A stretch of DNA of 64,000 bases from Lepturacanthus savala (GCA_030544235.1 CM060471.1:7218848-7282847); one strand, 5' to 3'. Positions 44,742 through 58,870 are shown, numbered from the stretch's first letter. A program made the numbers and translations. The notes: generated from the letters alone by a model not told the origin.

Positions 44742-45230
44742 TGACACCAGGAAGTAGATGAGTCATCGCTCAAGGTTGTGGGAGAGTCTGTGTGTTCTCC
44801 TTCCTGCTCCACAGCCTCCTCCTGTGCCCCGAGCGCAACTTTCAGCCTCAGTAGTGTGCTACGTGTCTGAGGATTGGGGTTGAGCCTTAAGGCGAGCGCT
44901 GACAGCGGGGGCGACACGGGGAATACTGAGCAGACAAGGCACAAACTCTGCCCGCTCTTTCACAGTAGGTATTACACACGTCTCGCGTCAAGTCGCACGT
45001 CGTCTCTTCTGTCACCCGCCGTCTCCGGAGAAGGTCAAATGAGGTTGCTTTGCGATTATTTCCACACGTACGGCGATGTGACGCATGTCACCGTGATGGT
45101 TAACGAGCATTCACACATCCAGCGTGCGCGCGTAGCCCCATTAACATACAGTACATTCACTCCTTATCAGGTGCAGAGGCAAACATTCTCTTATGACAAA
45201 GCTTTGTGTTGAATTAATCCACGTCCTTGT
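44742..45230. promoter_or_regulatory. Candidate conserved non-coding element
   Basis: Unique CpG-bearing sequence (44820-45140) outside the nested transposon block. It could be a continuation of 35100-35442 in the ancestral, uninterrupted locus. Inference only. Confidence 0.28.
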
Positions 45231-45424
45231 TCCATAACCCGTTTGTAACATCATGGTCATTTTGCCAACGAAACAAAAATTAGACGATTCATTTATGTTA
45301 TCATGCTTTTTGCATTCAAAATTTAAGTTGCCCGAACTCAATTTCCTTGGTAGTGCCTGAGGGCCTGATTAACACCTGGAATAATTCATTGCACTCTACA
45401 TACTGCTCATTCCACCTTGCACAT

Positions 45425-45665
45425 TACTTGTAAATATCTGTACATCATCTGCCTATTTAGAGTTTATATTCTGTGTTACTTGTGTGTTATTTTATTCTAT
45501 TTATTTTAACTTTAATACCTTATTACCTTACCATTACTACTTTTTTATAAAATTTCATTGACATTCATGTGGACAGCAAGTAAGAATTTCATTGTACAGA
45601 GAAACTTGTTTCTACACTGTGCACATGACAGTAAACGCTTTCAATCTTTGAATCTTGAATCTTTC
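45425..45665 (+). mobile_element. LINE-like 3' tail
   Basis: TTGCACATTACTTGTAAATA...GTAAGAATTTCATTGTACAG...GACAGTAAACGC followed by short TTGAATC-type tail repeats is the usual appearance of the 3' end of fish L2/CR1-like LINEs. No coding part is present. Confidence 0.55.
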
Positions 45666-46739
45666 AAATCTGCATACTTTTACCATCCTATCTTTGCATT
45701 CACAATTCAAGTTTTCCACAAACCCTAACTCAGTTGAATAACCCCTGGATTAAATTTACCATCCTATAAAGTGGGAAGTATTATAAATATTCCCTCACTG
45801 CTCCAGTAAACACGACACACACCTGCCAATCAGAGAAGAGTATTCTTCCAGTTCCATCAATTAAATACATCGACACAGAATGTGACTGTAACAGACCACA
45901 GATTATGAATTGGAACTCCTTTCTACTATAGAGGAAGTCTGAAACTATTGACATCCAGCTATTATCCAGAGCAATGGCTCCATTGATTTTTGTTGAGATT
46001 CTTTGGTGTAAAGAACTTTAAATGTAATTTTTCAATGGTGTGTTACAACAGAAATTAAGTCACCACTGCTGTAATGGGATGGAAGCAGAAACACCTGGAA
46101 AAATAAGAGGTGGTCAGTTTCTCAGTAATTAGGGTGAACTGACCCTTTAACAGTCAACTAAATAACTAGAGGAGTGACCAGAATGTCAGGTGTGGGTGGA
46201 CAGCATTTTTTTCTACTCCTACTAGGCATAATTATAATAAATGACTAAAGAAAAGCTAAAACCTAAGAAACAGGTAGATCTTGCAGCTTCTTCTTAAAGA
46301 CATGAGACAATACATAAAAATGAATCAGGGATTTTAGGAGTCAGGCTGTTTTGAGACTGAGTCCTATACTGCTGAGTGGTCTGTGTTGGGTTAGAAACAC
46401 CGGCGCCTTAGCCGAGGAGCGCCTTAGCCCAGCTGTGACACTGGAAACATTTTAAAAAACCTGCCAGCGTCTACCACAAACACACAAATGCAAATACCTG
46501 CAGCAGCACTATCTCTCTATTTAAAGGCCTGGGTGGTGCATGTTGGCAGGGTGAGAGAGCCTTTTCACTGAAAAGTATACATTTGTGTCCAAAGATGAAA
46601 GCAGAGGCGACGTTCTCCAGGTTGCCACAGGATAAAAATAGTGTAATTTTGTGCATCAGAACATGTTGTGTTCTGTCCTTTGTGTCAAATGAGGGAGATG
46701 CGTTAGAGAGCACAGCGCATTACCACTTCTTTAATCCAA
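45666..46739. other. Unassigned DNA
   Basis: Nothing recognised; AT-rich with short open frames only. Confidence 0.4.
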
Positions 46740-47200
46740 ACTAATCCCTCATACTGTACAGCACTCTCACATATCTCACATATCCTCCCGACTCCATGTC
46801 CCTGCTCTAATTATCCCTTATCTTCCCCAGCATCGTCTCATTTTGTTTTGTTTTTTTTTTTCACACACAATCCAGTTATTTTGTATCATGTCCACAACAA
46901 AGCGCAGGCTGTTATATTTCGCTCATTAGTATGTTGCTGATGCTGCATCATGTTTGCCACTAATCCAGCGAGCATTAAAAAGGAGCATGTGGTCCACAAA
47001 TGGATTGGTCAATGCCTACGTGTAAAGATTTGTAATCAGGCAGAAAGCATTTAGTGATCAGCTAAAGCCGTCCCTTCTCTGAAGTTTACGATCATGATGT
47101 GTGGACTTTCTGCACAGAGGGAGAAACAGCACCTTCGACCTTTTGATGGCGATGATGCTTTGGAGAAAATGATGGCCTCAAAGGCTATAAATCAGAGGAA
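46740..47200. promoter_or_regulatory. Candidate conserved non-coding element
   Basis: Unique sequence with few simple repeats apart from a T-run at 46851-46860. It includes GCTCATTAGTATG and CTAATCCAGCGAGCATTA words. Inference only. Confidence 0.27.
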
Positions 47201-47502
47201 ATGGACAGGGAGGGGGGTGGTGCATTGAAGCTCTTCAAAACTGTGAATTAAAACAATATTGGTGAAAATGTAGAAAAGAGTAATTTAATGCGTTCATGAC
47301 TGATAAATCATGTCTTCTCAGAGTAGACAATGTTTTTATTTGCCATGCATTTCATCTCTGTGGTTTAAAACAACCTTATACTGTTGTAAGGACACATGGA
47401 ACCTGATAAATGTGTTCTGTGAGTTGAGTGAAGCAGTTTGAAGATGCAAATCAGCTTTAAGAATAAAGGAGACAGTCACACTGATATTGGAAAAAAATAT
47501 AG

Positions 47503-48760
<1,258 letters not shown>

Positions 48761-48839
<79 letters not shown>
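48761..48839. repeat. (TA)n microsatellite
   Basis: About 39 uninterrupted TA units. Confidence 0.96.
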
Positions 48840-48842
<3 letters not shown>

Positions 48843-49444
48843 TTTAAACTACTGGAATATGTTAATTTAAAGGCATAATGTGTAATATTTAGCAGCATAT
48901 GCAGGACAGTCTTTGCAGAGATGTCATAATATTCACATGTATGTTTTAACAAGTGTAGCCATTTTCATCTGCATGGGTAGCAGGTCCATAGATATACATA
49001 AGAAAGGCTCATCCATGCTGATGACCAATGGAGTCGAACTCAGCACTGGCGGCCATCTTGGTACAGGCAGCTCGCTCACTCATAACAATGTATTTTACAT
49101 ATGTATTTTATAGTGCATGTTCTTTTAAATGACCAAAATGTGGTCAACTGCTTTCAACTGAAAGGGTTTAATTTCTTATAAACATAAGAGATGTAGTTAT
49201 GGCACTATTTTAAGTCTATATATTATATACTTATATAATTATAGCCACATAGGAAATTGTTGTAGGAAATAAAACTTTATGTAAATTTGTCAAGTTTTCA
49301 TTGAGATCAGAGTATTTGAGTTTCTTCAGATCACTCACCTTCCCTTATGTTCAATGCATCAGGTTTGCCTATGGCAAAATGATTGTTGGGCGAGGACGTT
49401 CAAGTCTGTGCTCTAAGAGGTCTCAAAAAAGCTTTTTTTGAGTT

Positions 49445-50918
49445 TTTTGCAAATTTATTAAAAATAAAAAAAAAAAAAAAAAAAAAAAAAACTAAGAAAC
49501 CACATGTACATAAGTATTCACAGCCTTTGCCATGAAGCTCAAAATTTAGCTCAGGTTCATCCTGTTTCCATTGATCATCCTTGAGATGTTTCTACAGCTT
49601 AATTGCAGTCCACCTGTAGTAAATTCAGTTGATTGGACATGATTTGGAAAGGCACACACCTGTCTATATAAGGTCCCACAGTTGACAGTGCATGGCAGAG
49701 CACAAACCAAGCATGAACTCAAAGGAATTGTCTGTAGACCCTTGAGACAGGATTGTCTTGAGGCACAAATCTGGGGAAGAGTACAGAAACATTTCTGCTG
49801 CTTTGAAGGTCCAAATGAGCACAGTGGCCTCCATAAGTGGAAGAAGTTCATAACCACCAGGACTCTTCCTATATCTGGCCGGCCATCTAAACTGAGTGAT
49901 CTGGGGAGAAGGGCCTTAGTCAGGGAGGTGACTAAGAACCTGATGGTCACTCTGTCAGAGCTCCAGCGTTATGGAGAGAGGAGAACCTTCCAGAAGGACA
50001 ACCATCTCTGCAGCAATACACCAATCAGGCCTGTATGGTAGAGTGGCCAGACGGAAGCCACTCCTTAATAAAAGGAACATGGCAGCTCACCTGGAGTTTG
50101 ACAAAAGGCACCTGAAGGACACTCAGACCATGAGGAACAACATTCTCTGGTCTGATGAGACAAAGATTGAACTCTTTGGTATGAATGCCAGGCGTCATGT
50201 TTGGAGGAAACCAGGCACCGCTCATCACCAGGTCAATACCATCCTTACAGTGAAGCATGGTGGTGGCAGCATCAGGCTGTGGGATGTTTTTCAGCAGCAG
50301 GAACTGGGAGACTAGTCAGGATAGAGGGAAAAATGAATGAGCAATGGATGAAAACCTGCTTCAGAGCTCTTGACCTCAGACTGAGGTGATGGTTCATCTT
50401 TCATCAGGACAATGACCCTAAGCACACAGCCAAGATATCAAAGGAGTGGCTTCAGGACAACTCTGTGAATGTCCTTGAGTGGCCCAGCCAGAGCCCAGAC
50501 TTGAATCTGATTGAACATCTCTGAAGAGATGTGAAAATGGCTGTGCATCAATGCTTCCCATCCAACTTGATGGAGCTTGAGAGGTGCTGCAAAGAGAAAT
50601 AGGTAAAACTGCCCAAAGATAGGTGTGGCAAGCTTGTAGCATCATATTCAAAAATCTTGAGCCTGTAATTGCTGCCAAAGGTGCATCAATAAAGTATTGA
50701 GCAAAGGCTGTGAATACTTATGTACATGTGGTTTCTTAGCTTTTTATTTTTAATAAATATAATATTTTTTTATTTAAATCCCCCCATTTTTTATTATTAT
50801 ATATTATGGAGTGTTATTTGTCGAATTTTGAGGAAAAAATGAATTCAATCCATTTTGGAATAAGGCTGTAACATAACAAAATGTGGAAAAAACTTGTGAA
50901 TACTTTCGAGATGCACTG
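49445..50918 (+). mobile_element. Tc1-like DNA transposon, decayed
   Basis: The right terminus ends in CGAGATGCACTG followed by TA (50919-50920), as expected for Tc1/mariner. Long inner inverted repeats are intact: 49492-49530 is the exact reverse complement of 50701-50739 (39 bases). The outer left end could not be found, so the left side is truncated or strongly diverged. A long A-run at 49467-49490 sits in the left repeat. Confidence 0.9.
49690..50690 (+). pseudogene. Tc1 transposase pseudogene
   Basis: Pieces of a Tc1 transposase appear in several frames. They are a helix-turn-helix-like N-terminal part (49690-50040), the segment LWSDETKIELFG, then HHQVNTILTVKHGGGSI, FSAAGTGRLVRIEGKMN, and finally HQDNDPKHTAKISKEWLQDN with EWPSQSPDLNLIEHL. 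Catalytic residues of the DD34E triad are visible: Asp at 50154-50156, Asp at 50408-50410 and Glu at 50513-50515, the last two separated by 34 residues. At least two frameshifts and a TGA directly after EHL (50522-50524) disable it. Confidence 0.92.
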
Positions 50919-51014
50919 TAACTGTGACTCTACAGACAGACTTTCACATTTTTCACTGCAGGTTCTCCTGTTTCACCACTAGATAGCCCCAGAAAATACA
51001 CGCTGTACCTTTAA

Positions 51015-51419
51015 GAATTTTTATTCCTGCCCACAAGGTGCTGATTGGTCAAAAGTAACTGAGTTGAGCAAACACTGACTTCTTTGAATCATTTAACAAC
51101 TGAGAGATGTGGGCGGCGATCGAAAAGTCTCGAAACCAGGCGACTGTTGGCTGAAGAGAATATGTATTAGTGTCATTACACCGACATGAGCAACTGTGGC
51201 TAAGATCCTGTTCTCAGAAATGGTGCCACACATGCTGTGCTGATAAAAATCCATTTTTAAAAAGAAACTATTTAGATGTTGGTTGGTAAGAGGATTCACA
51301 GTGGGCTACTGTCCAGCTCCCAGCACCAAGATTTCCCATGCTGCCACATTTAATGGAGCAGTTCTCAAGGAGCGCCAAGGCTCTCAGAGGACCCCCAAAG
51401 ATCTACTGGTCTTTCATCA
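51015..51419. other. Unassigned DNA
   Basis: Nothing recognised. Confidence 0.4.
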
Positions 51420-51665
51420 GCCTCTAGTCGTCTTAGCTGCTGCCTGAGAAATAATTACTGAACAGCTGAAACGCAGAGCAATATTTCTCCTGTCTCCGCT
51501 CCCCTCCTCTCCAGTACACCCCCTGAGGCCTGATTGCCAAATCATTTGAAGTATGATATGAATGAGGCAAGAAGAGCTGGAGCTCATGCATGAATAACAA
51601 ATAAGGGATATAAGTTTTATGCCTGTTCTTTTTTTCTCCTCCCATTGCAATCCCCTTAAACTTTA
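51420..51665. promoter_or_regulatory. Candidate conserved non-coding element
   Basis: Unique sequence with AGAAATAATTACTG, GAGCTCATGCATGAATAAC and a TGCCAAATCATTTGAAG word; little simple repeat. Inference only. Confidence 0.3.
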
Positions 51666-53755
51666 AGATAAAGATTTGATCAAACATGTTGGACTTTGAA
51701 TTCCTCAAATATATATCAAAGGAAATTGAAAGCTGACGTTGGCATCCAGTAAATCATGACTTGAAAGTGATGCTGTTGATCGGTGTTGCTAAATTGCGCT
51801 AAATCTCTGAATTCAGGCGTTGTGTAGAACTTAATCTTTTGGAGGTGACATGGAGGCCTTTGATCAGGCAGCATTGTGACTCCACTCCATGATGATTTCC
51901 CCGCTCTTCTCTGGTTTGATGCATCATTCTCTGCTCGCTACTGCTTCCCACCCTTCCTATTCCTATTCCTCGCTCTCTCTACACTGGACCCGTGCCTTCC
52001 CTCTTCCCACTCCTGGCGCCTGCTCCACGTCTCTTCTCATCATTGCCTCTTCCTCTACAGCTCCCACTAGCAGAACTGCCACTCCACAAACTCCTGCAGC
52101 ACTTACAAAATGGACGCCCTGCTGAGATCAGCCGCCACTCTTGGCATGAGTGGGAGATGAGAGGAAATCGCGGAAGAGAGAGAGAGAGAGAGAAACGAGA
52201 TGACAGAGAAATGAAGGAACAGTCCCAGAAGTGGGGCCCCAAATCATTGCCAGTTACAAGCTACGAGCATTGAGCAGGAGCTTAGCTGTTTAGTTTTATT
52301 TGGCATGAAAGAAGAATAAGTCTCAAGTTTATGGAATTTCACCGCCACTCCGACTAAAGGAGCTGTCAACCAAAAAGAAGAAGAAAAAAAAACAGCATTA
52401 GTTATTGGTTCAAACACGATTTCTTGACAAGGATCTCTTATGGCTTTGTGTGAGGAGAAAAGGCGGAAGCAACAGCATTACTAACCCCCTAACACTAATC
52501 CTAACGCATTTATGGAGGAATCTAAAATTATCTCTGCCTACAAGAGCAACAAAAACCTGCAGGATCCTTTAGTCAAAAGCAAGCCACAACCAAGACAGAG
52601 CAAACCCCATTAACATGAAAAGAAAGTTTTCTCTATCCTCTAGAAAGTAGATGAAAGCATCATCACGTGTAAGAAATATGGGGCCCAGCACATAGGAGAA
52701 ACAGAAAATTTGATACAAATCTGTTTAACATCACATAATAACAGCAAAATGACAAAGATGGTTATATACTTCCTCAATCATGGCCTACAGTCACTGGAGG
52801 TATATGGCCTGCAGCACAACATAAATTGGACTGTTACATAACAACAGAGGAGGGAGAGAGTTATACCAGATTTGGAAAATAAACATTACACATCCCTCTG
52901 GATTGAGCATAAAAAATGGATAAATGACATGAGTACTCAATCCTGTATGGTGTCCCAAACCACGCAGGGTTGGACATTAAACACAAGGCATAATCCCTTC
53001 TGCGGTGCTACATGCTGTCAGGAAGTGGGTCTAAATCAGGGAACTCTAAGGTTTCAGGCAAACATGCTTCTGGTTCTAGCTCCTTTCTGGAATCTCAGAA
53101 CCTTGGTGCCTTATGATGAACCAGCCCATATCCACACCAGTTTATATGGAACCAAAATGGGAGTATGTTACTCCAGGGTATTCAGGGTTAGGGTGAACCC
53201 AGTCTCTTCTGCAAATTCTGCATATATCTTGCTCTCCTTGTACTGCTTTGTCATTTTTCTTAGAACTCTGTAGATGCCGAAATCACCACCAAATATATAG
53301 TTTCTCTTTTCCCTGTTGTCATTCGCTGCCTTCTTTTCCTTCCGGCTCATCAATAACACGCCCACTGTTGGCTCTGGGAAATGGAACCAGCAGGGATCCC
53401 TGCTGGTGTGAAACACTCATGCACTCTGTTCTTCGAAAAGCAGAGGTCATCTGACTTGCAGCTTGCGACGGCAGGATGCTCTGTTGCCTAGGTGCTATCA
53501 CTGCCCAAGGGGGTTAGAGTAGATGACTAGGTCAAAGAAACCAAGTGGTTTTGTCATGAGAGACCAAAGTTTATATCCTACCAACCAGCAGTGCTCTTAA
53601 TTAGTCCCTAATTCCAACAAAGTTAGTTGTGCAAACGTCAGATCAGAGAAAACTCACATCATAGTCCTGCTTTTCTTTGACATATGGTGACCTTCAATTA
53701 TGATGTTTGTTTTTACCTGTAGTACCTTGAGATTCTTGAATATACATTTTTTTTA
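51666..53755. other. Unassigned DNA with a short (GA)n
   Basis: A CT-rich patch (51940-52080) and a (GA)n at 52169-52192 generate overlapping open frames without domains. The frame at 52872-53273 (133 codons) shows no recognisable motif and no splice context. No repeat family is recognised. Confidence 0.38.
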
Positions 53756-54775
53756 AGATATAGATATATATACACCAGACTATTTATTATCTTTACTTGT
53801 ACCTTATATTATATATCTATTATACTTGTACTATGATCTTTATAATTTTTATGTAGATATTTATATAATTCATAATAATGTATGTAATAATGTACACAGA
53901 ATAAGTAACCATGTGTATTTCTATTTTTTTCAATAATTCCATGTGCAATCATCTACTCACCTACCTCATACCATGTGCACTTTACAATAACTATGTAGCA
54001 ATAACAAAGTGTGTATAGGCATTTACTCTCAGGCCCGGACTCAAATGAGGACTCAGATGCAGAGATTTCACCAGCAGGAAGGAACTTTATTAGAGGGTCC
54101 TCCAATATTGAGGAAAATAAAGGCTATGAAAATTATTCTAGGTGCAAAATAAAAAGGCACTATTCTATAATATAATTAACAAAGCAAAACAACTCCATAG
54201 AGGGAAAAAGGCATAACAAAAACAAAGAGGGAAAAGGTAACAGAAATTCACTCCACAAGGGAGGACAAAAGGCAAAACTGCTATAAACTAGAACCGAAAA
54301 CAATAACTATAAACTATGAAATCTACAACCAAAAATCACTCACGTGGAGGCAAAAACAACAAACACATGATACTTGGGAAGAAGCAAGGTGGACAAGGAC
54401 TGTGGACAAATGGCTGGGGTGAACGAACGAAACACTCTGGCACAAGACAAGAGGAGACGCAGACAATCGGGTAATAGGGAACAGGTGGAAACAATCAGGG
54501 CGGGCAAGACAATCAGACCGGTGACACATGAGGAAGGGCAAGTGACCTGAAATGAGAGGAGAGTTACTTTTCACAATAAAATAGGAAATGACAAGACATG
54601 GAGACAAAACAAAAACCCAGCTTGACCTCACCGCGTGACATTTACTTTTATTTTTTATGTTTGTGTGTCTATAGTTTTATAACAGTGTTGTATATGACAT
54701 GTTGGAGCTCCAATTTCCCTGAGGGAACCTTCCAAAGGGATAAATAAAGTCCTATATAATCAAATCTAATCTAAT
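53756..54775 (+). mobile_element. LINE-like 3' tail split by a solo-LTR candidate
   Basis: The AT-rich part 53756-54026 and the part 54646-54775 look like one unit. It ends TTTCCCTGAGGGAACC...GGATAAATAAAGT and an AATCT-type tail repeat (54758-54775), typical of the 3' end of fish LINEs. The LTR-like insert 54027-54640 interrupts it. Confidence 0.5.
54027..54640 (-). mobile_element. Solo-LTR candidate with 5-bp target duplication
   Basis: Read on the minus strand it starts TGTCACGCGGTGAGG and ends with GTCCGGGCCTGAGA. A polyadenylation signal in CTAATAAAGTTCC lies near the 3' end. TTTAC is repeated on both sides (54022-54026 and 54641-54645). It shares GGTGGAAACAATCAGGGCGGG-like and GAAATGAGAGG words with 12831-13298. 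The layout and duplication size fit a Gypsy-type solo LTR. The end GA in place of CA is a small anomaly. Confidence 0.65.
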
Positions 54776-54969
54776 ATAAAGTTCTTTACAGAATAAATCT
54801 AAAATATATATGTGTGCCTAATAAAACTGCCACAGAAGAATGTCTATATTGGACTGTTCTGTAAATTCTAATATAATTTCAATAAAAACCCAAATGGCAA
54901 CTCTATTGTGTTTAATATTTAAAGAAAATATTGGTTATGGCAAGAGAACTACATCGAACTGCCATGTCA

Positions 54970-54973
<4 letters not shown>

Positions 54974-55038
<65 letters not shown>
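54974..55038. repeat. (TG)n microsatellite
   Basis: About 32 uninterrupted TG units. Confidence 0.96.
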
Positions 55039-55039
<1 letters not shown>

Positions 55040-55869
55040 ATGATTAAGTTTACGAGTGTAGTGTCAGTATCCATTTTCTGTGTGCTCATGTTTGGTGGTC
55101 TATTTTTCTTCTTGCCTATTTCTTTTTTTTATTCTGGAAAGTACTAAGAATTGCATTTTATGTATGTACAGTAATTTATAAATGAAGTTTAATTGATTAA
55201 TTGATACATTGTGTTTCTTTTTCATTGCCTTGCTAGATAACATTCACACTACATTCTGCAATGGCACTAAACATTGGAGGTGAATCAAGGTCAAGTGGCA
55301 GTGATGACATTTAAAGTGTGCGGTGCTGCATTTAATTCTGAAATATTAGACAATTGCTCAGTTGCCAGAAGGTTAGTCACCAACAATTTTGATGGAACGA
55401 TTGCTGTTTTCAACCAATTCTACTTTTCTCTTTCATATTATATCTTTGTTTTGGACTGTCGGGATGGAAAAAAAAACAACCTTGGACATAAATGAGTTGA
55501 AAGGTAAATGCATTTGTATAGCACAGCAAGGTGCTCCAGCTAATCAGAATCTAACTGATCATTTACATATTGAGATAATTCGGGGTACTGTATCTCGAAC
55601 TGGAGGATGTGGGAATCAAACCCCCTTCCAATCACATCTCTCCCTCTGAGCTACAGCCAACCCTTCCCTAAAAAGTTGATTGTTTGCTGTACCTTCATTA
55701 AGGCTCATTATAAACCCATCAACTAACTTATGTCCAAGGGAATCCAAGAGGAACAGAGTATCTGAGGGTCAAATGAACCAAATTTTGTTTTGTTTGTCAA
55801 ACTTGACATATTCATAGATACACTCATCACAAGTCAAATCACGACACAAGCACTTGGCCAAGCATAAAA
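55039..55869. other. Unassigned AT-rich DNA
   Basis: Nothing recognised. Confidence 0.4.
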
Positions 55870-56280
55870 AAATAGAGACCGAGCTGCTGAGGTCAGACGC
55901 TGAGGCTGTATGAGTGTTTGTTGTGTGGAGTGTGTTGGGCGATTATTAGGCTGGGAGTGAAAAGCCACCAACATACTGGGGGCTAATGGCCTGAAGGAGC
56001 AGACGTGGCTGTATCACTTAATTTAGGGCTAGAGGTGCACAATTGCTTTTGTAATCCCCAGGGCCTCGGCGACCTGGAAAGGTGCGAGCACAAAAAGGGT
56101 CCCGTCTATACTTAGCCCCGTGCTTTCTCCCATCAGTCACAGTGTATTTGCCTTATTGCTGTGGAAGGTGGTGCTACGTGGCCAAGATCGTTGCAAGGAT
56201 TGCTGACTGGAGGAAGCAGTGCGGTAATCCTCTGCCTGTTGTAGATCCAATTCATTCCCAGAGTCTTTTCTAAACATACT
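55870..56280. promoter_or_regulatory. Candidate conserved non-coding element
   Basis: Unique, moderately GC-rich sequence (GGGCGATTATTAGGC, ATCACTTAATTTAGGG) with no protein-like frame. Inference only. Confidence 0.3.
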
Positions 56281-56689
56281 TCCGCTATTACTTTCCATCA
56301 ATCCTGTTTTGCGAACCAACCTTGGTTTCAATGCTAAAACAAAATCTCACAAGAACAAAACTGTGGAAGCAATGTAATTTAGGGCAGAATGGATGGATGT
56401 GTGAATAACAATAGCCGACCTGGGGTATGATGGAAAGTGAATAGCCCCATCATTACACCACATAAGTATTAAATAAAATGAAAAAAAAAATGAAATATGT
56501 ATGTTTACATATTACATTTATGTATGATTCTAACTCTTTTTGGTATTGAACCTGTCTTACTCATATTGAAAGGTCGCTTGTCTAAAATAAATTTATATAT
56601 AACTAATGTGCCTTGCACCGCACACTTGGGTTGAATCATAATTTTTGTCTGGATTTTATTTATTATGTTTTCAACCCAGTGGGACATTT
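56281..56689. other. Unassigned DNA
   Basis: Nothing recognised. Confidence 0.4.
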
Positions 56690-57330
56690 TAATGCTGCAC
56701 AGGAGCACAGGACTTTTCCACTGGAGGATAGGGTTTTGTATCCTGTATCCCGCCTGTTGTTGGCGTGTTAAGCTTACAGGGTCGGTATATTTCAGCCATG
56801 CCTGTCGGACAGATGAATAGCTTTGGAATCCCCTCACACCTTTCTGATGGTGGATTATGTGAGGGGGCTGTGCGGGGCCTTTTTCTGATGAAAGAAAGGA
56901 ATCAGGGTTTCTATCCCGCTCTCCTTTTTTCACGGCACACAAGTACTTATGTCCCTTTCACTGTGACTGCCTTCCAGGATACGACATCTAAAGATAAGTT
57001 CCATTATCCCTGAATTTAAAGCTCCTTCTTCCCCGTGTGTGACGGTCACCTTCCGGCTGAAACCCTTTTTTTCGGAACAACTACAAACATTTGATTTCCG
57101 ACGCGTCGGAACAGCGAGTCATCAGAAGCAGTTCTGATCGACCATAAATCACCCTTGAAGGATGCATTTCATCATTGGCTGGTTCATCAGCTGACTGGTA
57201 ACGGCTTGTCACATTCATGCAGGTGCACAATAGCAGCAATTATAACCCGAGGCTCCTCGCTGTTACTCATGCCAGGAAGAATCACTGCTCTTATTCTTTA
57301 ACATCTCCCTCATTAAGCAGTTGAACAACC
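56690..57330. promoter_or_regulatory. Strong candidate conserved non-coding element with a 16-bp palindrome
   Basis: Unique, complex sequence. It contains the perfect palindrome TTCCGACGCGTCGGAA (57096-57111), CATCAGCTGACTGG (E-box CAGCTG), TGCAGGTGCAC (E-box CAGGTG) and AGCAATTATAACCC, close together between 57090 and 57260. No open frame of interest. It is among the most enhancer-like stretches here. Inference only. Confidence 0.38.
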
Positions 57331-58549
57331 ATTTGCTGTAAAATAAACGGTCAATTCATTGACATTAGTGTCTTGCTGAAATTAGATTAAAATCATTCTT
57401 AGTATGTTTTTTACAACTCTGAAAGATGTAGCATGTACTCTTTTAGGTGATATTGGAACTAATGGGTTATTTTACATATAGACTGTAAGGATTATAACCT
57501 TTTATGGTATGATTATAACGGTACGGTGCAGATTCAAAGTTGAAAAACATTCATATTTCCTTAAGTATCTTCTGACAGCAGGTGTTAATCTTGTCCCATA
57601 TGGGATTTGAAGAGACCACCTTTTTTGAAGCTATGTCTTCCAGTTAAAAAAAATACAGGTACCAAAGAACCCAAACAATATAAAATTTTAACAGTAAAAA
57701 AAAAAGGAAAATAAAATTCACATAAAAAATATAAATGTCTACTGCCCACTGAACAAGGCCATTCTGGTTTGTATGTCCAGATGATGTTATGAAATGTGTC
57801 TTGAAGGAAGTTGTCTGGTCTTGCCTTATTATTTGTGACTGACTCATCCTTGGAAAAAAAGACACTATTAATCATGGATTTTGTTATATTTTGAAAACTT
57901 TAATGTTGTGTGCTTCAAGTCAGGGTTGAGCTTTCAATATTTAATCAGGACCATGTTTATTCTCTACTCATAACCGAGTTTGTTGAAATGGCAAAACAGT
58001 CATAAAAACTTTAGGTGCTTATTGTAGGAACAACACTGATATTCGCAGAACCTTAAAAAAGAAATGTTTTTCATATGGTTGATGGAAGACAGCATGAGGC
58101 TAAAACCTACTTCACCTTCTTTTCACAGCTGGAAATCAAATCAAAACTTCTTAAAATGGAAATAATTACTTTTAAATCAAAATTGAAAAATTGGAATATT
58201 TAAAACAGTGGAATAAATGGATTAAATATGTGGATCATGATTAAATAATTGTTTAGTCATTTTTTTATGAGCATATTTTCAACAACCAAGGTTGTGCAAC
58301 GTTTTCCAAAAAAGAAGATAATGATACATAATTTTTCAAACAATACATTTGAATATGGAAATTCATTCCCAACAGGAATGTAGCTGAGAATAAGTGTGGA
58401 GTAAGGAAAAATAATTCAGTAACACAGGTAGTCACCAATTGCATAAATGTAACATTATATATGTATATATGTATATATATCTTAAAAATGGCTTCGCTGA
58501 TCTTAGCTGAGGGTTTATCTCCAGTAATATCAAACCACCGTGACTTTAT
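57331..58549. other. Unassigned AT-rich DNA
   Basis: Nothing recognised beyond short ATATGT repeats near 58460-58480. Confidence 0.4.
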
Positions 58550-58870
58550 TTAAGGGAAAGCCCTGACAAACAGGAACTAACCAGAAACTCTCTTTCATCC
58601 TTTGCACTCTATTTCGTGTGTCAGAGGTGTTAAAGGGAAACAGGAGTGAATCCATTCGCCGCAGACTCGAGTCTCGCCTTTGTAGCTGCGCTTCACAATC
58701 ACACAAGCCAGGCCGAGCGCAGTGTGAGCTCCGGGGAAATGAAAAGCCAAAAGACTTGAAAGAGGATTTTTTTTTTATGTTGCCAGAATAAGATGACGAC
58801 AGTATGGGAAAAAAAAAAATAAAAAAGACTGGGCACAAGGAGGAGGCCGTAAACGAGCTCCCATCAGGTA
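58550..58870. promoter_or_regulatory. Candidate conserved non-coding element
   Basis: Unique CpG-bearing sequence (58650-58740) between AT-rich flanks. The minus-strand frame of 102 codons has no domain. Inference only. Confidence 0.27.

Larger units (their letters stand above)
48867..51014. mobile_element. TTAAAGG-ended MITE, interrupted by a Tc1 element
   Basis: The left end TTAAAGGCATAATGTGTA (48867-48884) pairs, with 14 of 18 positions, with the right end TACACGCTGTACCTTTAA (50997-51014). These are the same ends as the intact 275-bp element at 18227-18501. The Tc1 remnant lies between the halves and ends at 50918 next to a TA. Confidence 0.65.
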
